From Hellea balneolensis (GTDB lineage: Bacteria > Pseudomonadota > Alphaproteobacteria > Caulobacterales > Maricaulaceae): a stretch of DNA of 8,698 nt. This document shows positions 1-7,312 of the stretch, in pieces. The translations under genes were made by a program, and so were the position numbers. Under the pieces are notes generated by a model, which worked only from the letters and a program-made list of their open reading frames with translations, did no database searches and was not told where the DNA came from. The stretch is taken from NCBI GenBank assembly GCA_003233025.1, contig QIKS01000130.1, forward strand, positions 1-8,698, in the 5' to 3' direction. How positions within the stretch are numbered: the first letter of the stretch is position 1; each line of letters opens with the position of its first letter.

Positions 1-3000
1 GCCTTGTTTGACAATGGTCGTCGGGGTCGTGTGATTACGGGCGCCAATAAGCGTCCACTTAAATCCATGTCCGATATGCTCAAAGGCAAGCAGGGACGTT
101 TTCGTCAAAACTTGCTTGGCAAGCGGGTCGATTATTCTGGCCGTTCCGTTATCGTTGTTGGCCCTGAGCTGAAATTGCACCAATGCGGCCTGCCTAAAAA
201 GATGGCTTTGGAATTGTTCAAGCCGTTTATTTATGCGCGGCTCGACGCCAAAGGTTTGTCTGGTACGGTCAAGCAATCAAAGAAAACCGTTGAGAAACAA
301 CGGCCGGAAGTTTGGGATATTCTTGATGAAGTTATCCGCGAACATCCGGTTTTGCTCAACCGTGCCCCGACCTTGCACAGGCTTGGTATTCAGGCGTTTG
401 AACCTATTTTAACCGAAGGCAAAGCGATCCGTTTACATCCGCTTGTTTGTACGGCGTTTAACGCCGATTTTGACGGTGACCAGATGGCGGTTCATGTGCC
501 TTTGTCCATTGAGGCCCAGCTTGAAGCGCGGGTATTGATGATGTCGACCAATAATATTTTGTCGCCAAGTAACGGCAAGCCGGTCATTGTACCTTCACAA
601 GATATTATTCTTGGACTTTATTATATTTCCCTCATGGTTGACGGCGAAAAAGGCGAAGGCCATATGATCGCTGATATGGCGGAACTTGAGGCGGCGGTTG
701 AGGGCGGGCATGTTACCCTGCATTCAAAAATTAAAGGTCGGTTTAAAGTTGTCGGTAGCGACGGTTCTGTCACTCTGGAAACCGCCGAGACAACGCCGGG
801 TCGTTTGATGATTGCGGAATATTTACCCGCACATGAAAAAATCCCCTATGCGCTGATTAACCAGCCCATGTCGAAGAAAACCATCGGTAATCTTATCGAC
901 GTTGTTTACCGCCACGCCGGACAAAAGGCGACTGTGATTTTCTGTGATAAAATCATGGGACTTGGTTTTAAAGAAGCCTGTAAGGCCGGCATTTCCTTTG
1001 GTAAGGACGATATGATTATCCCCGACGCCAAAGAAGTTTTGGTTGGAGACACCCAGGCTTTGGTCTCGGATTTCGAGCAGCAATATGCAGATGGCTTGAT
1101 CACCAAAGGCGAGAAATACAACAAAGTTGTTGATGCCTGGTCTAAATGTACCGACAAAGTCGCCGACGCGATGATGGCGGAAACCGCCAAGCCGCGCCGG
1201 ATGATCAATTCGATCTTTATGATGGCCGATAGCGGTGCGCGTGGGTCGAAAAACCAGATGAAGCAATTGGCCGGCATGCGTGGGCTGATGGCTAAACCGT
1301 CTGGCGAAATTATTGAAACACCGATTATTTCCAACTTTAAAGAAGGCCTGTCGGTTCTTGAGTATTTTAACTCCACCCATGGTGCCCGTAAAGGTTTGGC
1401 CGATACGGCGCTTAAAACGGCGAACTCTGGTTATCTGACCCGTCGCCTGGTTGACGTGGCGCAGGACTGTATTGTTAATGAACAGGACTGCGGAACGTCG
1501 CTCGGTATTCATATGTCCCCCGTTGTTGACGGCGGTGAAGTGGTTGTCAGTCTTGGTGAGCGTATGCTTGGTCGAACTATCACTGAGGATATTCATAACC
1601 CGGACGGGGGCGAACTTATGTTCCCGGCCAACACTTATATTGATGAAGACAAGGCCGTATTGATCGATGAAAGCGGACTGCAAGACACCCATGTTCGCTC
1701 TCCGCTAACCTGTGAAACCACCAACGGGATTTGTGCGACTTGTTATGGTCGTGACCTAGCGCGTGGCACCAAGGTTAATATGGGCGAAGCTGTTGGCGTT
1801 ATTGCGGCGCAAAGTATTGGCGAACCTGGTACGCAGCTCACCATGCGGACATTTCATATTGGCGGTACGGCTTCGGTTTCCGATAAATCGGCGATTGAAA
1901 GCGCCAATGAGGGCAAAGTTGTTTATATCAATGGCAATGTGGTCAAGGAGAAAAGCGGTACATTTATCGTTATGAACCGTAATATGCAAATCACGGTTCA
2001 AGGCGTTGATGGCAAGGATTTGGAAACCCATAAAGTCATTTATGGTAGCCGGGTTTCGGTTGCGGAAGGGGCAAAAATTTCTCGCGGTGATAAAATCGCC
2101 GAGTGGGATCCCTATGCAGAGCCGATTATTTCCGAGGTTGAGGGCGTGGTTAAATTAATCGACCTGGTCGAGGGTGTTTCCGTGCGCGAAGAAATGGACG
2201 AAGACACCGGACTTACGTCGAAAGTTATTATCGATTGGCGTTCGTCTGCCAAGGGTGCTGATCTACAACCCATGGCGGTTATTCAAGATAAAAAAGGCGA
2301 ACCGGTAAAATTGGCAAATGGCAATATCGCCACTTATATGTTGGCTGTTGGTGCTATTCTTTCCGTTAATGATGATGACAAAGTTGTTCCGGGCGATGCG
2401 TTGGCGCGGATTGCCAAAGGCGGTGCGACACAGCGCGATATCACCGGTGGTCTGCCGCGTGTGGCGGAGTTGTTTGAAGCGCGTCGTCCGAAAGATGATG
2501 CGATTATTGCTGACATGGACGGGGTCATTGAATTTACCCGTGATTATAAGAACAAGCGCCGGGTAGAAATTGTCCCTGACGATGACACCGTCAAACCGTC
2601 ATCCTTCCTGATCGCCAAAGGCAAGCATATGAGTGTGCGCGAAGGTGACCGGGTGTCAAAGGGTGATTATCTGATCGACGGCAATCCTGCCCCCCATGAT
2701 ATCTTGGATATTTTGGGTGTTGAAGCTTTGGCTAATTATCTAATCGATGAAGTCCAGGCGGTGTATCGTTTGCAAGGCGTGCCGATCAATGACAAACATA
2801 TCGAGGTTATTGTTCGTCAGATGCTTCAAAAAGTTGAGGTCACCGACCCCGGCGATACCAGCTTGCTGCAAGGCGAGCAGCTTGACCGCATCGAATTTGC
2901 ACAAGTCAATGAGGCTTTATTTGCGCGTGACAAGAAGAAAACGCCTGCTCAAGGCAAACCGGTTTTGCTTGGCATTACCAAAGCGTCCTTACAAACACGT

Positions 3001-3258
3001 TCGTTTATTTCCGCGGCGTCTTTCCAAGAAACCACAAGGGTTCTGACCGAGGCTTCGGTTAACGGCAAGGAAGACATGTTGGAAGGCTTGAAAGAGAACG
3101 TCATTGTCGGGCGGCTTATCCCTGCCGGTACGGGCGGTAATTTGCGCCGGTACCAAAAACTGGCCAATGAACGCGATACCAAGCTTTTGGAAGAGCGTGC
3201 CGCTGGCGCTGCCGAGGAAGATTTTCCGGAAGATATAAAGGATGAGGCTGAGAGCTAG
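1..3258 (+). CDS. rpoC: DNA-directed RNA polymerase beta' subunit, 3' part (5' end outside window)
   Basis: Catalytic largest subunit of bacterial RNA polymerase. The frame is open from the first base ([10 protein letters not shown]), matching the E. coli protein near residue 307, so about 300 N-terminal residues (zipper, first zinc finger, clamp) lie upstream. Visible in order: the active-centre motif NADFDGDQM at 460-486, whose three Asp bind catalytic magnesium; the bridge helix region ([20 protein letters not shown]) near 1396-1455; the second zinc site with Cys codons at 1489, 1711, 1732 and 1741; the trigger loop ([19 protein letters not shown]) at 1810-1866; and the conserved C-terminal region ([33 protein letters not shown]) ending in an acidic tail. 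No frameshift was seen and all catalytic residues are intact. It is normally the last gene of the rpoBC transcript; here a hairpin and then a strong terminator follow the stop. Identity is essentially certain. Confidence 0.99.
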   Translation, partial: ALFDNGRRGRVITGANKRPLKSMSDMLKGKQGRFRQNLLGKRVDYSGRSVIVVGPELKLHQCGLPKKMALELFKPFIYARLDAKGLSGTVKQSKKTVEKQRPEVWDILDEVIREHPVLLNRAPTLHRLGIQAFEPILTEGKAIRLHPLVCTAFNADFDGDQMAVHVPLSIEAQLEARVLMMSTNNILSPSNGKPVIVPSQDIILGLYYISLMVDGEKGEGHMIADMAELEAAVEGGHVTLHSKIKGRFKVVGSDGSVTLETAETTPGRLMIAEYLPAHEKIPYALINQPMSKKTIGNLIDVVYRHAGQKATVIFCDKIMGLGFKEACKAGISFGKDDMIIPDAKEVLVGDTQALVSDFEQQYADGLITKGEKYNKVVDAWSKCTDKVADAMMAETAKPRRMINSIFMMADSGARGSKNQMKQLAGMRGLMAKPSGEIIETPIISNFKEGLSVLEYFNSTHGARKGLADTALKTANSGYLTRRLVDVAQDCIVNEQDCGTSLGIHMSPVVDGGEVVVSLGERMLGRTITEDIHNPDGGELMFPANTYIDEDKAVLIDESGLQDTHVRSPLTCETTNGICATCYGRDLARGTKVNMGEAVGVIAAQSIGEPGTQLTMRTFHIGGTASVSDKSAIESANEGKVVYINGNVVKEKSGTFIVMNRNMQITVQGVDGKDLETHKVIYGSRVSVAEGAKISRGDKIAEWDPYAEPIISEVEGVVKLIDLVEGVSVREEMDEDTGLTSKVIIDWRSSAKGADLQPMAVIQDKKGEPVKLANGNIATYMLAVGAILSVNDDDKVVPGDALARIAKGGATQRDITGGLPRVAELFEARRPKDDAIIADMDGVIEFTRDYKNKRRVEIVPDDDTVKPSSFLIAKGKHMSVREGDRVSKGDYLIDGNPAPHDILDILGVEALANYLIDEVQAVYRLQGVPINDKHIEVIVRQMLQKVEVTDPGDTSLLQGEQLDRIEFAQVNEALFARDKKKTPAQGKPVLLGITKASLQTRSFISAASFQETTRVLTEASVNGKEDMLEGLKENVIVGRLIPAGTGGNLRRYQKLANERDTKLLEERAAGAAEEDFPEDIKDEAES

Positions 3259-3267
3259 AGCGCTCTC
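3250..3267 (+). other. Small hairpin spanning the rpoC stop codon
   Basis: GAGAGC (3250-3255) and GCTCTC (3262-3267) are perfectly complementary around a six-base loop that contains the TAG stop. No T-run follows directly, so it is not itself a terminator. It may add stability to the 3' end ahead of the main terminator 20 bases downstream. Function is inferred only. Confidence 0.4.
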
Positions 3268-3285
3268 ATTATACCGTAAGACTAA

Positions 3286-3350
3286 TTATGCCGCCCACCG
3301 CCCCTAAGGTATTTCCTTGCGGGCGGTGGGCGGCATAAATTTTGCTTGTT
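3286..3350 (+). terminator. Strong intrinsic terminator of the rpoC transcript
   Basis: An 18-bp uninterrupted GC-rich inverted repeat (3286-3303 with 3321-3338) encloses a 17-base loop, which can itself pair AAGG with CCTT. It is followed by AAATTTTGCTTGTTTCTC, a T-rich tract on the + strand. This is a textbook Rho-independent terminator 27 bases after the rpoC stop and implies that rpoC ends its transcription unit here. Confidence 0.9.
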
Positions 3351-3417
3351 TCTCTTTTCTTACCCAGACAATTCCGGACAATAACGGGTTTATATCAAGG
3401 GGAGCTTTGTCGTGAGA

Positions 3418-3467
3418 TAAATAAAACGCGGCGTCCTGTTTTGGGGGAGGGAGCAACAGGACGCCGC
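3418..3467 (-). terminator. Intrinsic terminator downstream of hsp20
   Basis: Arms 3428-3440 and 3455-3467 form a perfect 13-bp GC-rich stem. On the minus strand it is followed by GTTTTATTTA (3427-3418), a reasonable U-tract. On the plus strand only TTT follows, so the terminator faces the hsp20 direction. It lies 57 bases past the hsp20 stop, back to back with the rpoC terminator, so the two convergent units are insulated from each other. Confidence 0.75.
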
Positions 3468-3518
3468 TTTAAAAGCGGATTGGTTCCCGGGGGAGGGTAC
3501 CGTCTCAACGCCTTAAGG
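3418..3518 (-). ncRNA. Candidate 3'-UTR small RNA with two anti-Shine-Dalgarno hairpins (cuckoo/CcsR-like)
   Basis: Read on the minus strand, the segment after the hsp20 stop folds into two hairpins that both expose the 9-mer CCCTCCCCC. Hairpin A (3482-3501) has GGT/ACC and CCC/GGG stems around TCCCCC. Hairpin B (3428-3467) has a perfect 13-bp stem and a 14-base loop, GCTCCCTCCCCCAA, and doubles as the terminator. Between them lies a small CCGCTTT/AAAGCGG self-complementary stretch that could compete with hairpin B. Tandem hairpins with C-rich loops complementary to ribosome binding sites define the cuckoo/CcsR type of alphaproteobacterial small RNA, some of which depend on RpoH. The RNA could be processed from the RpoH-driven hsp20 message. 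It could also start from a weak internal promoter (TTGTCG at 3543-3548, 17-base gap, AAATAT at 3520-3525). Boundaries are estimates; the opposite strand would carry GGGGGAGGG loops but lacks a good T-tract. Confidence 0.5.
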
Positions 3519-3523
3519 TATAT

Positions 3524-3994
3524 TTAAGCAGCCTTGCGCTTACGACAAGGTTTCTGATTGATTAAATTTTCTTCATTATTGCTGTTAATAGCAATTTTCT
3601 TTGGTTTCATAGCTTCTGGCAATTCCCGTTTTAGGGTGATGTGCAGCAAGCCATTGCTCAGGTTTGCGCCCGTAACCATTACATGGTCAGCCAGTTGAAA
3701 GCGTCTTTCAAAGCCGCGTTCGGCTATGCCGCGATGTAGATATTCGCCGATATCCTCTTGTTGTGCGCGGGTGCCGATAATGTTTAAGACATTTTCGTGG
3801 GTCTCGATGCTCAATTCATCTTCGCTAAACCCGGCGATTGCCAATTCGATACGGTAATTACTCTCATCAATTTGGGCAATATTATAAGGGGGGTAGGACT
3901 GAGAGCCTGAGAATTTAGAGGCATTATCGATGAGGGCGGCCATGCGCTCAAATCCGATAAATGAGCGGCTGAGGGGGGTGAAGTCATATGTCAT
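3524..3994 (-). CDS. Small heat-shock protein, IbpA-like Hsp20
   Basis: ATP-independent holdase chaperone that binds unfolding proteins in the cytoplasm and passes them to DnaK/ClpB. The 156-residue product resembles E. coli IbpA/IbpB throughout: N-terminal FTPLSRSFIGFERM, an alpha-crystallin domain at about residues 35-137 with YPPYNI, YRIELAIAGF, HRGIAERGFERRFQLAD and the ANLSNGLL signature at 110-117, then the C-terminal I-A-I (134-136) that docks on neighbouring subunits. A basic tail (KPCRKRKAA) follows. The start at 3994 is chosen because IbpA homology begins there and AAAAGGA lies at suitable distance upstream; an in-frame ATG 20 codons earlier falls inside the leader structure. It is transcribed alone and divergently from the methyltransferase gene. 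An RpoH promoter and a ROSE-like leader indicate heat control at both transcription and translation. Identification is firm. Confidence 0.96.
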   Translation of the reverse strand: MTYDFTPLSRSFIGFERMAALIDNASKFSGSQSYPPYNIAQIDESNYRIELAIAGFSEDELSIETHENVLNIIGTRAQQEDIGEYLHRGIAERGFERRFQLADHVMVTGANLSNGLLHITLKRELPEAMKPKKIAINSNNEENLINQKPCRKRKAA

Positions 3995-4092
3995 ATTTTT
4001 ACATCCTTTTAGAAGCAATGTTGTGTTAAATTTGGCGAAACCCGAAAACGGCATTTCGCGCCTGTAAAGGCCCGTATTGGCGCCTTCAATAC
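3995..4092 (-). promoter_or_regulatory. ROSE-like RNA thermometer in the hsp20 leader
   Basis: The minus-strand leader of about 95 bases can form consecutive hairpins. These are GTATTG/CAATAC (4074-4092, possibly partly upstream of the RNA start), GCCT/AGGC (4060-4071), a long GCGAAA-CCG/CGG-TTTCGC stem (4035-4059), and a start-proximal hairpin at 4002-4020. In the last one CATTGCTT pairs with AAGGATG, burying the ribosome binding site. The TTGCT opposite AGGA, with an unpaired or G-G-paired G, is the signature of ROSE elements, which control hsp20/ibpA translation in Alpha- and Gammaproteobacteria. The fold was drawn by eye; motif and position make the assignment likely. Confidence 0.8.
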
Positions 4093-4094
4093 CT

Positions 4095-4122
4095 ATATAG
4101 GCATGTTTTTGTGGCTTTCAAG
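4095..4122 (-). promoter_or_regulatory. RpoH (sigma-32) promoter of hsp20
   Basis: On the minus strand CTTGAAA (4122-4116) is followed, 17 bases after CTTG, by CCTATAT (4101-4095). This matches the alphaproteobacterial RpoH consensus (CTTG, 17-18 bases, CYTAT). The predicted RNA start is near 4089, giving a leader of about 95 bases. Confidence 0.85.
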
Positions 4123-4148
4123 AACACGGGAGTGTGAACAGGAAAGCC

Positions 4149-4176
4149 TTGCTTAACGGTAAGAATTGGCTAGTGT
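4149..4176 (+). promoter_or_regulatory. Weak candidate housekeeping promoter for the methyltransferase gene
   Basis: TTGCTT (4149-4154), a 16-base gap and TAGTGT (4171-4176) give a partial match to a sigma-70-type promoter, placing the RNA start about 20 bases before the ATG. The match is weak and no other candidate in the divergent intergenic region is better. Confidence 0.3.
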
Positions 4177-4204
4177 CTGGCTAAATTTTAAGAGGAGAGA
4201 AATT

Positions 4205-5113
4205 ATGACTAAGAAATTATTGACAATCACCAGCAGTATTGCAGCACTTGTGTTGCTTTCAGCCTGTGCACCAAAAAATGACACGACCAGCGAAGCCCCT
4301 GCTGAAGCAAAAGCGGAAATGGCGGCTGAACTTGCGGTTATGGACGCTGTTATCGGTGGCGAATGGCGCACCGAGCAAGCGGCCCGTGACGGCGCGCGCA
4401 ACCCCAAAGAAACACTGGCTTTTTTCGGTCTGGAACCGGGGCATCATGTTGTTGAGATCGCCCCAGGTGGCGGTTGGTACACAACCATATTAGCCCCCTA
4501 TGTCCACCAAACTGGCGGCACATATACGGCAACAACTTATGATCCGGCTGCTGGTGAGCGCGCTGTTGCTGCCAATGCACGGTTTGCTGAAAATTTCTCT
4601 GACAGCACGATTTACGGAGCCATAAATACGGCGCCATTTGGCGCGACTACCGAGCCTTTTACAAATGGCGACGCGGATTTGGTTCTGTCCTTTCGCAATG
4701 TTCACAACTGGATGGGCGGCGGTTATGCGGATAAAGCCTTTGCTGATTTTTATACAGCTCTTAAGCCCGGCGGTATTTTAGGGATTGTCGAGCATCGTCT
4801 GCCTGAAACAGCCGAGCAAAACCCACAAGCAAATACCGGTTATGTGCAAGTAAGCTACACGAAAGCCCTGGCCGCAAAAGCCGGGTTTGAATTTGTTGGC
4901 GCCAGCGAGATCAATGCCAATTCAAAAGACACGGCAGATCATCCAGTTGGTGTTTGGACATTGCCCCCTCGTAGCGCAACGCCGCAAGAAGGCAGTGAGC
5001 ATGCGGAAGGTTTTGATGCGGCTAAATATTTGGCTATTGGCGAGTCTGATCGTTATACTTTGAAATTCAGAAAGCCGACGGATGCAAAGCCGGCCCTTGA
5101 AGATGGTAGCTAA
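4205..5113 (+). CDS. Predicted SAM-dependent methyltransferase with lipoprotein signal (COG4798-like)
   Basis: The 302-residue product begins with a lipoprotein signal: MTKKLL, a hydrophobic stretch, then LLSAC with the lipidated Cys at 21. A short Ala/Glu-rich linker follows. From about residue 70 a class I methyltransferase fold is visible: motif I VVEIAPGGGW (82-91) for SAM binding, DADLVLSFRNVHNW (156-169) at the motif IV position, and LKPGGILGIVEHR (186-198) at the motif VI position. This pattern fits the COG4798 'predicted methyltransferase' family, whose substrate is unknown. The start at 4205 follows a good AGAGGAGAG ribosome site and is where the signal peptide begins. The odd feature is export, since SAM is not known to be available in the periplasm. 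The protein may act on the inner side of a membrane after failed cleavage, bind another ligand, or be catalytically inert. It precedes a lipid-carrier and a lipase-like gene on the same strand. Fold confident, substrate unknown. Confidence 0.85.
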   Translation: MTKKLLTITSSIAALVLLSACAPKNDTTSEAPAEAKAEMAAELAVMDAVIGGEWRTEQAARDGARNPKETLAFFGLEPGHHVVEIAPGGGWYTTILAPYVHQTGGTYTATTYDPAAGERAVAANARFAENFSDSTIYGAINTAPFGATTEPFTNGDADLVLSFRNVHNWMGGGYADKAFADFYTALKPGGILGIVEHRLPETAEQNPQANTGYVQVSYTKALAAKAGFEFVGASEINANSKDTADHPVGVWTLPPRSATPQEGSEHAEGFDAAKYLAIGESDRYTLKFRKPTDAKPALEDGS

Positions 5114-5131
5114 AAAGACTGGATTTTCCGC

Positions 5132-5157
5132 TATAATTGCATATACACTTATATGCA
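5132..5157 (+). promoter_or_regulatory. TATAAT box and overlapping operator-like palindrome before the SCP2 gene
   Basis: An exact TATAAT occurs at 5132-5137. Immediately after it lies a perfect 8-bp inverted repeat, TGCATATA (5138-5145) and TATATGCA (5150-5157), separated by CACT. The predicted RNA start would fall inside the repeat, a typical place for a repressor site. No clear -35 element lies 16-18 bases upstream. The repeat could alternatively be an RNA hairpin just ahead of the ribosome site. Confidence 0.45.
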
Positions 5158-5173
5158 TATTAAGGAGAACAGC

Positions 5174-5467
5174 ATGACCAATGAAGAAATAATTGCTAAA
5201 TTGCAAGAAGCCGTAACGGGCGTCGGTGGTTTGGACAAGTCGGTAAAATTTGATTTTGGCGATGATGGTGTCATTCACGCCTCTGGCAGCGATGTCAGTG
5301 GCGAGGACGGCGATGCGGATTGCACGATCAGCGTCACAAAAGACGACTTTATCGCGCTTGCGTCCGGCGACCTTGATCCGATGATGGCATTTATGTCTGG
5401 CAAGCTGAAAGTGGCGGGTGATATGTCTGTCGCTATGGGTTTGCAGAAATTGTTCAGCTCTATGTAA
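5174..5467 (+). CDS. SCP2 sterol-binding domain protein (stand-alone lipid carrier)
   Basis: A 97-residue protein made of a single SCP2 domain, a hydrophobic-pocket fold that binds sterols, fatty acids or acyl-CoA in the cytosol. Typical family features are the N-terminal helix (EEIIAKLQEAV), a strand segment VKFDFGDDGVIHASG, DADCTISVTKDDFIALASGDLDPMMAFMSGKLKVAGDMSVAMGLQKL and a C-terminal hydrophobic helix. The domain fills the whole protein and no signal peptide is present. The start at 5174 is set by AAGGAG at 5162-5167; an in-frame ATG seven codons earlier would put that ribosome site inside the gene. It ends 26 bases before the alpha/beta hydrolase gene, so the two are probably cotranscribed and may handle the same lipid. 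The ligand cannot be told from sequence. Confidence 0.9.
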   Translation: MTNEEIIAKLQEAVTGVGGLDKSVKFDFGDDGVIHASGSDVSGEDGDADCTISVTKDDFIALASGDLDPMMAFMSGKLKVAGDMSVAMGLQKLFSSM

Positions 5468-5493
5468 TTGGCTAATCGTCTCTTGGGGGTACG

Positions 5494-6441
5494 ATGAAAT
5501 TTGATATTACCCCCGGGGACGTGGTTCGTCTGGAAGGCGTCGATTTACCACCCGGCGCTCAATTTCACTATGTGCAAAACGGCAAGGTGCGTTTGCGGGT
5601 CATGACGGCGGCAAGCATGCGTGAGCATGCACGTGGCAGTATTATCTTCCAGCCTGGTCGCACCGAAATTATCGAGAAATTTTTTGAAACTGCTGAGGAT
5701 TTGCTCAAGCGCGGTTTTGCCGTTTTAATTTTGGATCCACGTGGGCAGGGCCTGTCCACACGCCTGCTTTCGGATCCGCTTAAATGCTATGTCGATGATT
5801 TTGAAGATTATTGTGATGATTTGGCCGTGGTTGTTGAGGCGTTTAAAAACGATCTGCCCCGGCCCCATATTGTCATGGGCCATTCTATGGGCGGTACAAT
5901 AGGCCTGCAAACGATTTTAACCGGACGGCTTAATCCTGCCGCTGCTGTGTTTACCGCCCCCATGCTCGGCTTACAGGATATCCAGACCGGGTTTATGGGG
6001 GCCATCATGACGTTTTTGGCCTGGAGCGGCCTCAAGCGCAAGCAATTGCCGATATATTCAGGGCGAAATGGTCGCCCGCCAGCGTTTCGGATTAACAAAT
6101 TAACCTCTGACCCAAACCGTTATCAATTATGGGCGACATATTTTGAAAACCACAAACGCCTACGGCTAGGCGCGCCGACCCTTGGCTGGATAGCTCAGGC
6201 GCTCAAAGCGTTTAAATTCGTCAACGACAATGCCGAGCATTTGAAAATCCCGACATTCATCACCGCGTGCGGTGCCGATCCCATTGTCACCCCCGCTTCC
6301 AACGAAGCCTTTGCCAAGGCGGCAGGCGCTGATTTCCTCAACATCCCTGGCGCCCTGCACGAAATCCTCCTGGAACGCGACGAATACCGCGATCAATTCT
6401 GGCAAGCTTTTGACACGTTTTTGGAAAAACACGCTTTGTAG
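5494..6441 (+). CDS. Alpha/beta hydrolase, lysophospholipase / monoacylglycerol lipase-like (PldB family)
   Basis: A 315-residue serine hydrolase of the S33/'hydrolase_4' type, probably cleaving lysophospholipids or monoglycerides. The nucleophile elbow GHSMGG places the catalytic Ser at 131. The acid is likely Asp262 (ACGADPIV) and the base His289 (PGALHEILLE), in the order and spacing expected. RGQGLS (84-89) is the conserved segment after the second core strand in PldB homologues, and a lid-like region lies between about residues 155 and 240. No signal peptide is visible, so it is likely cytoplasmic. Its ribosome site is an unusual GGGGG tract (5485-5489) rather than AGGAG. It follows the SCP2 gene closely and ends 27 bases before the convergent hisN, with no obvious terminator between them. 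Fold and triad confident; true substrate uncertain. Confidence 0.9.
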   Translation: MKFDITPGDVVRLEGVDLPPGAQFHYVQNGKVRLRVMTAASMREHARGSIIFQPGRTEIIEKFFETAEDLLKRGFAVLILDPRGQGLSTRLLSDPLKCYVDDFEDYCDDLAVVVEAFKNDLPRPHIVMGHSMGGTIGLQTILTGRLNPAAAVFTAPMLGLQDIQTGFMGAIMTFLAWSGLKRKQLPIYSGRNGRPPAFRINKLTSDPNRYQLWATYFENHKRLRLGAPTLGWIAQALKAFKFVNDNAEHLKIPTFITACGADPIVTPASNEAFAKAAGADFLNIPGALHEILLERDEYRDQFWQAFDTFLEKHAL

Positions 6442-6468
6442 GGTGATCGTGTTAGATATAGCGCCGTT

Positions 6469-7260
6469 TTAAGCCAGTAATGGGTAGAGCGTTTCCAACA
6501 ATTTTGGGTCACCGGCGCAGACAATGGCTCCGCCTTGTTTTGCGTCCCCGCCTTGCCAATTGGTTATGGCCCCGCCGGCGCCCTTGATAACGGGGATAAG
6601 CGCCATGACATCATAAGGCTCAAGCCCCGCTTCGATCACCAGGTCAAGCCGTCCAGTTGCGGTTAGGGCATAGGCATAGGCATCGAGACCAAGCCGGGTA
6701 AAGCGGCTCTGGCGGCGAATATTTTCGTAAGCCGATTTTTGCCCGTCTGAAAACATGGCCGAAGGTTCGGTGCAAGACAGCAAAGCGTCACTTAATGCGG
6801 CGCACTTGCGAGTTTTAAGCGGGGTTGTCCCGGCTTTCGTTTCACGCCAGGCTTGGCTCGGTGTGCCAATATAGCGCTCTCCGAGCGCCGGATGGTCAAT
6901 GACCCCGATCACCGGCTTTTCGTCATAACAGACGGCGATCAGCGTACTCCACACCGGAACACCTGCGACAAAGGCGCGGGTGCCGTCAATCGGATCAAGA
7001 CACCATGTCCAGCGGTTGTGCGCTTGCTTTTGGCCAAGTTCTTCCCCGGTTATGCCGTCGTCGGGCAGGCTGGCTTCAATGCCTTGGCGCAGGTTCTTTT
7101 CCGTATCTGTGTCGGCCTGTGTTACAGGGTCAAACACGGAGCCGGGGTTTTTGTTCTGTGCAGGCACGGCGCGCTTAAAGGCGGGCAATGATATAGCCCG
7201 CGCCCGGTCAGCAATTTCGCAGGCAATGGTCAAGCGTTTTTGAAGTTCATTTTCTCGCAT
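6469..7260 (-). CDS. hisN: Histidinol-phosphatase, inositol-monophosphatase family
   Basis: Converts L-histidinol phosphate to histidinol in the penultimate phase of histidine synthesis. The 263-residue protein has the magnesium-dependent IMPase motifs: DPVTQADTDTE (44-54), GEE with Glu73/Glu74, WCLDPIDGTRAF (86-97) with Asp89 and Asp92 as metal ligands, and EPYDVMALIPVIKGAGG (214-230) with Asp217. The 'DGTRAF' and 'GVPVWSTLIAV' segments are typical of HisN-type phosphatases rather than SuhB/inositol phosphatases ('DGTTNF'), though related sugar- or nucleotide-phosphatases cannot be fully excluded. The ATG at 7258-7260 has no convincing ribosome site. GATAAT lies 7 bases upstream, so a leaderless transcript or translation coupled to the upstream regulator gene is possible. 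It follows the XRE gene by 52 bases on the same strand and converges with the hydrolase gene. Confidence 0.88.
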   Translation of the reverse strand: MRENELQKRLTIACEIADRARAISLPAFKRAVPAQNKNPGSVFDPVTQADTDTEKNLRQGIEASLPDDGITGEELGQKQAHNRWTWCLDPIDGTRAFVAGVPVWSTLIAVCYDEKPVIGVIDHPALGERYIGTPSQAWRETKAGTTPLKTRKCAALSDALLSCTEPSAMFSDGQKSAYENIRRQSRFTRLGLDAYAYALTATGRLDLVIEAGLEPYDVMALIPVIKGAGGAITNWQGGDAKQGGAIVCAGDPKLLETLYPLLA

Positions 7261-7312
7261 ATAACATGATTATCACGGGAAATATCAAAACACACGCGTT
7301 AATCAAATGGAG

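Noticed and set aside
823..1692. A long minus-strand open frame (289 codons) inside rpoC.
   Set aside because: It is antisense to the catalytic core of rpoC, has no ribosome site or family similarity, and is a by-product of rpoC codon usage.
3400..3420. AAGGGGAG followed by GTG AGA TAA on the + strand, resembling a two-codon minimal open frame after the rpoC terminator.
   Set aside because: No + promoter lies between the terminator and this point, and the sequence is more simply the far side of the hsp20 terminator T-tract.
4166..4204. A TTG start 13 codons upstream for the methyltransferase gene.
   Set aside because: It would bury the ribosome site and the lipoprotein signal inside the protein; the ATG at 4205 fits both.
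6428..6453. Inverted repeat AACACG/CGTGTT around the hydrolase stop codon, considered as a terminator.
   Set aside because: Only 6 bp with a 14-base loop and no T-tract on either strand; too weak to call.
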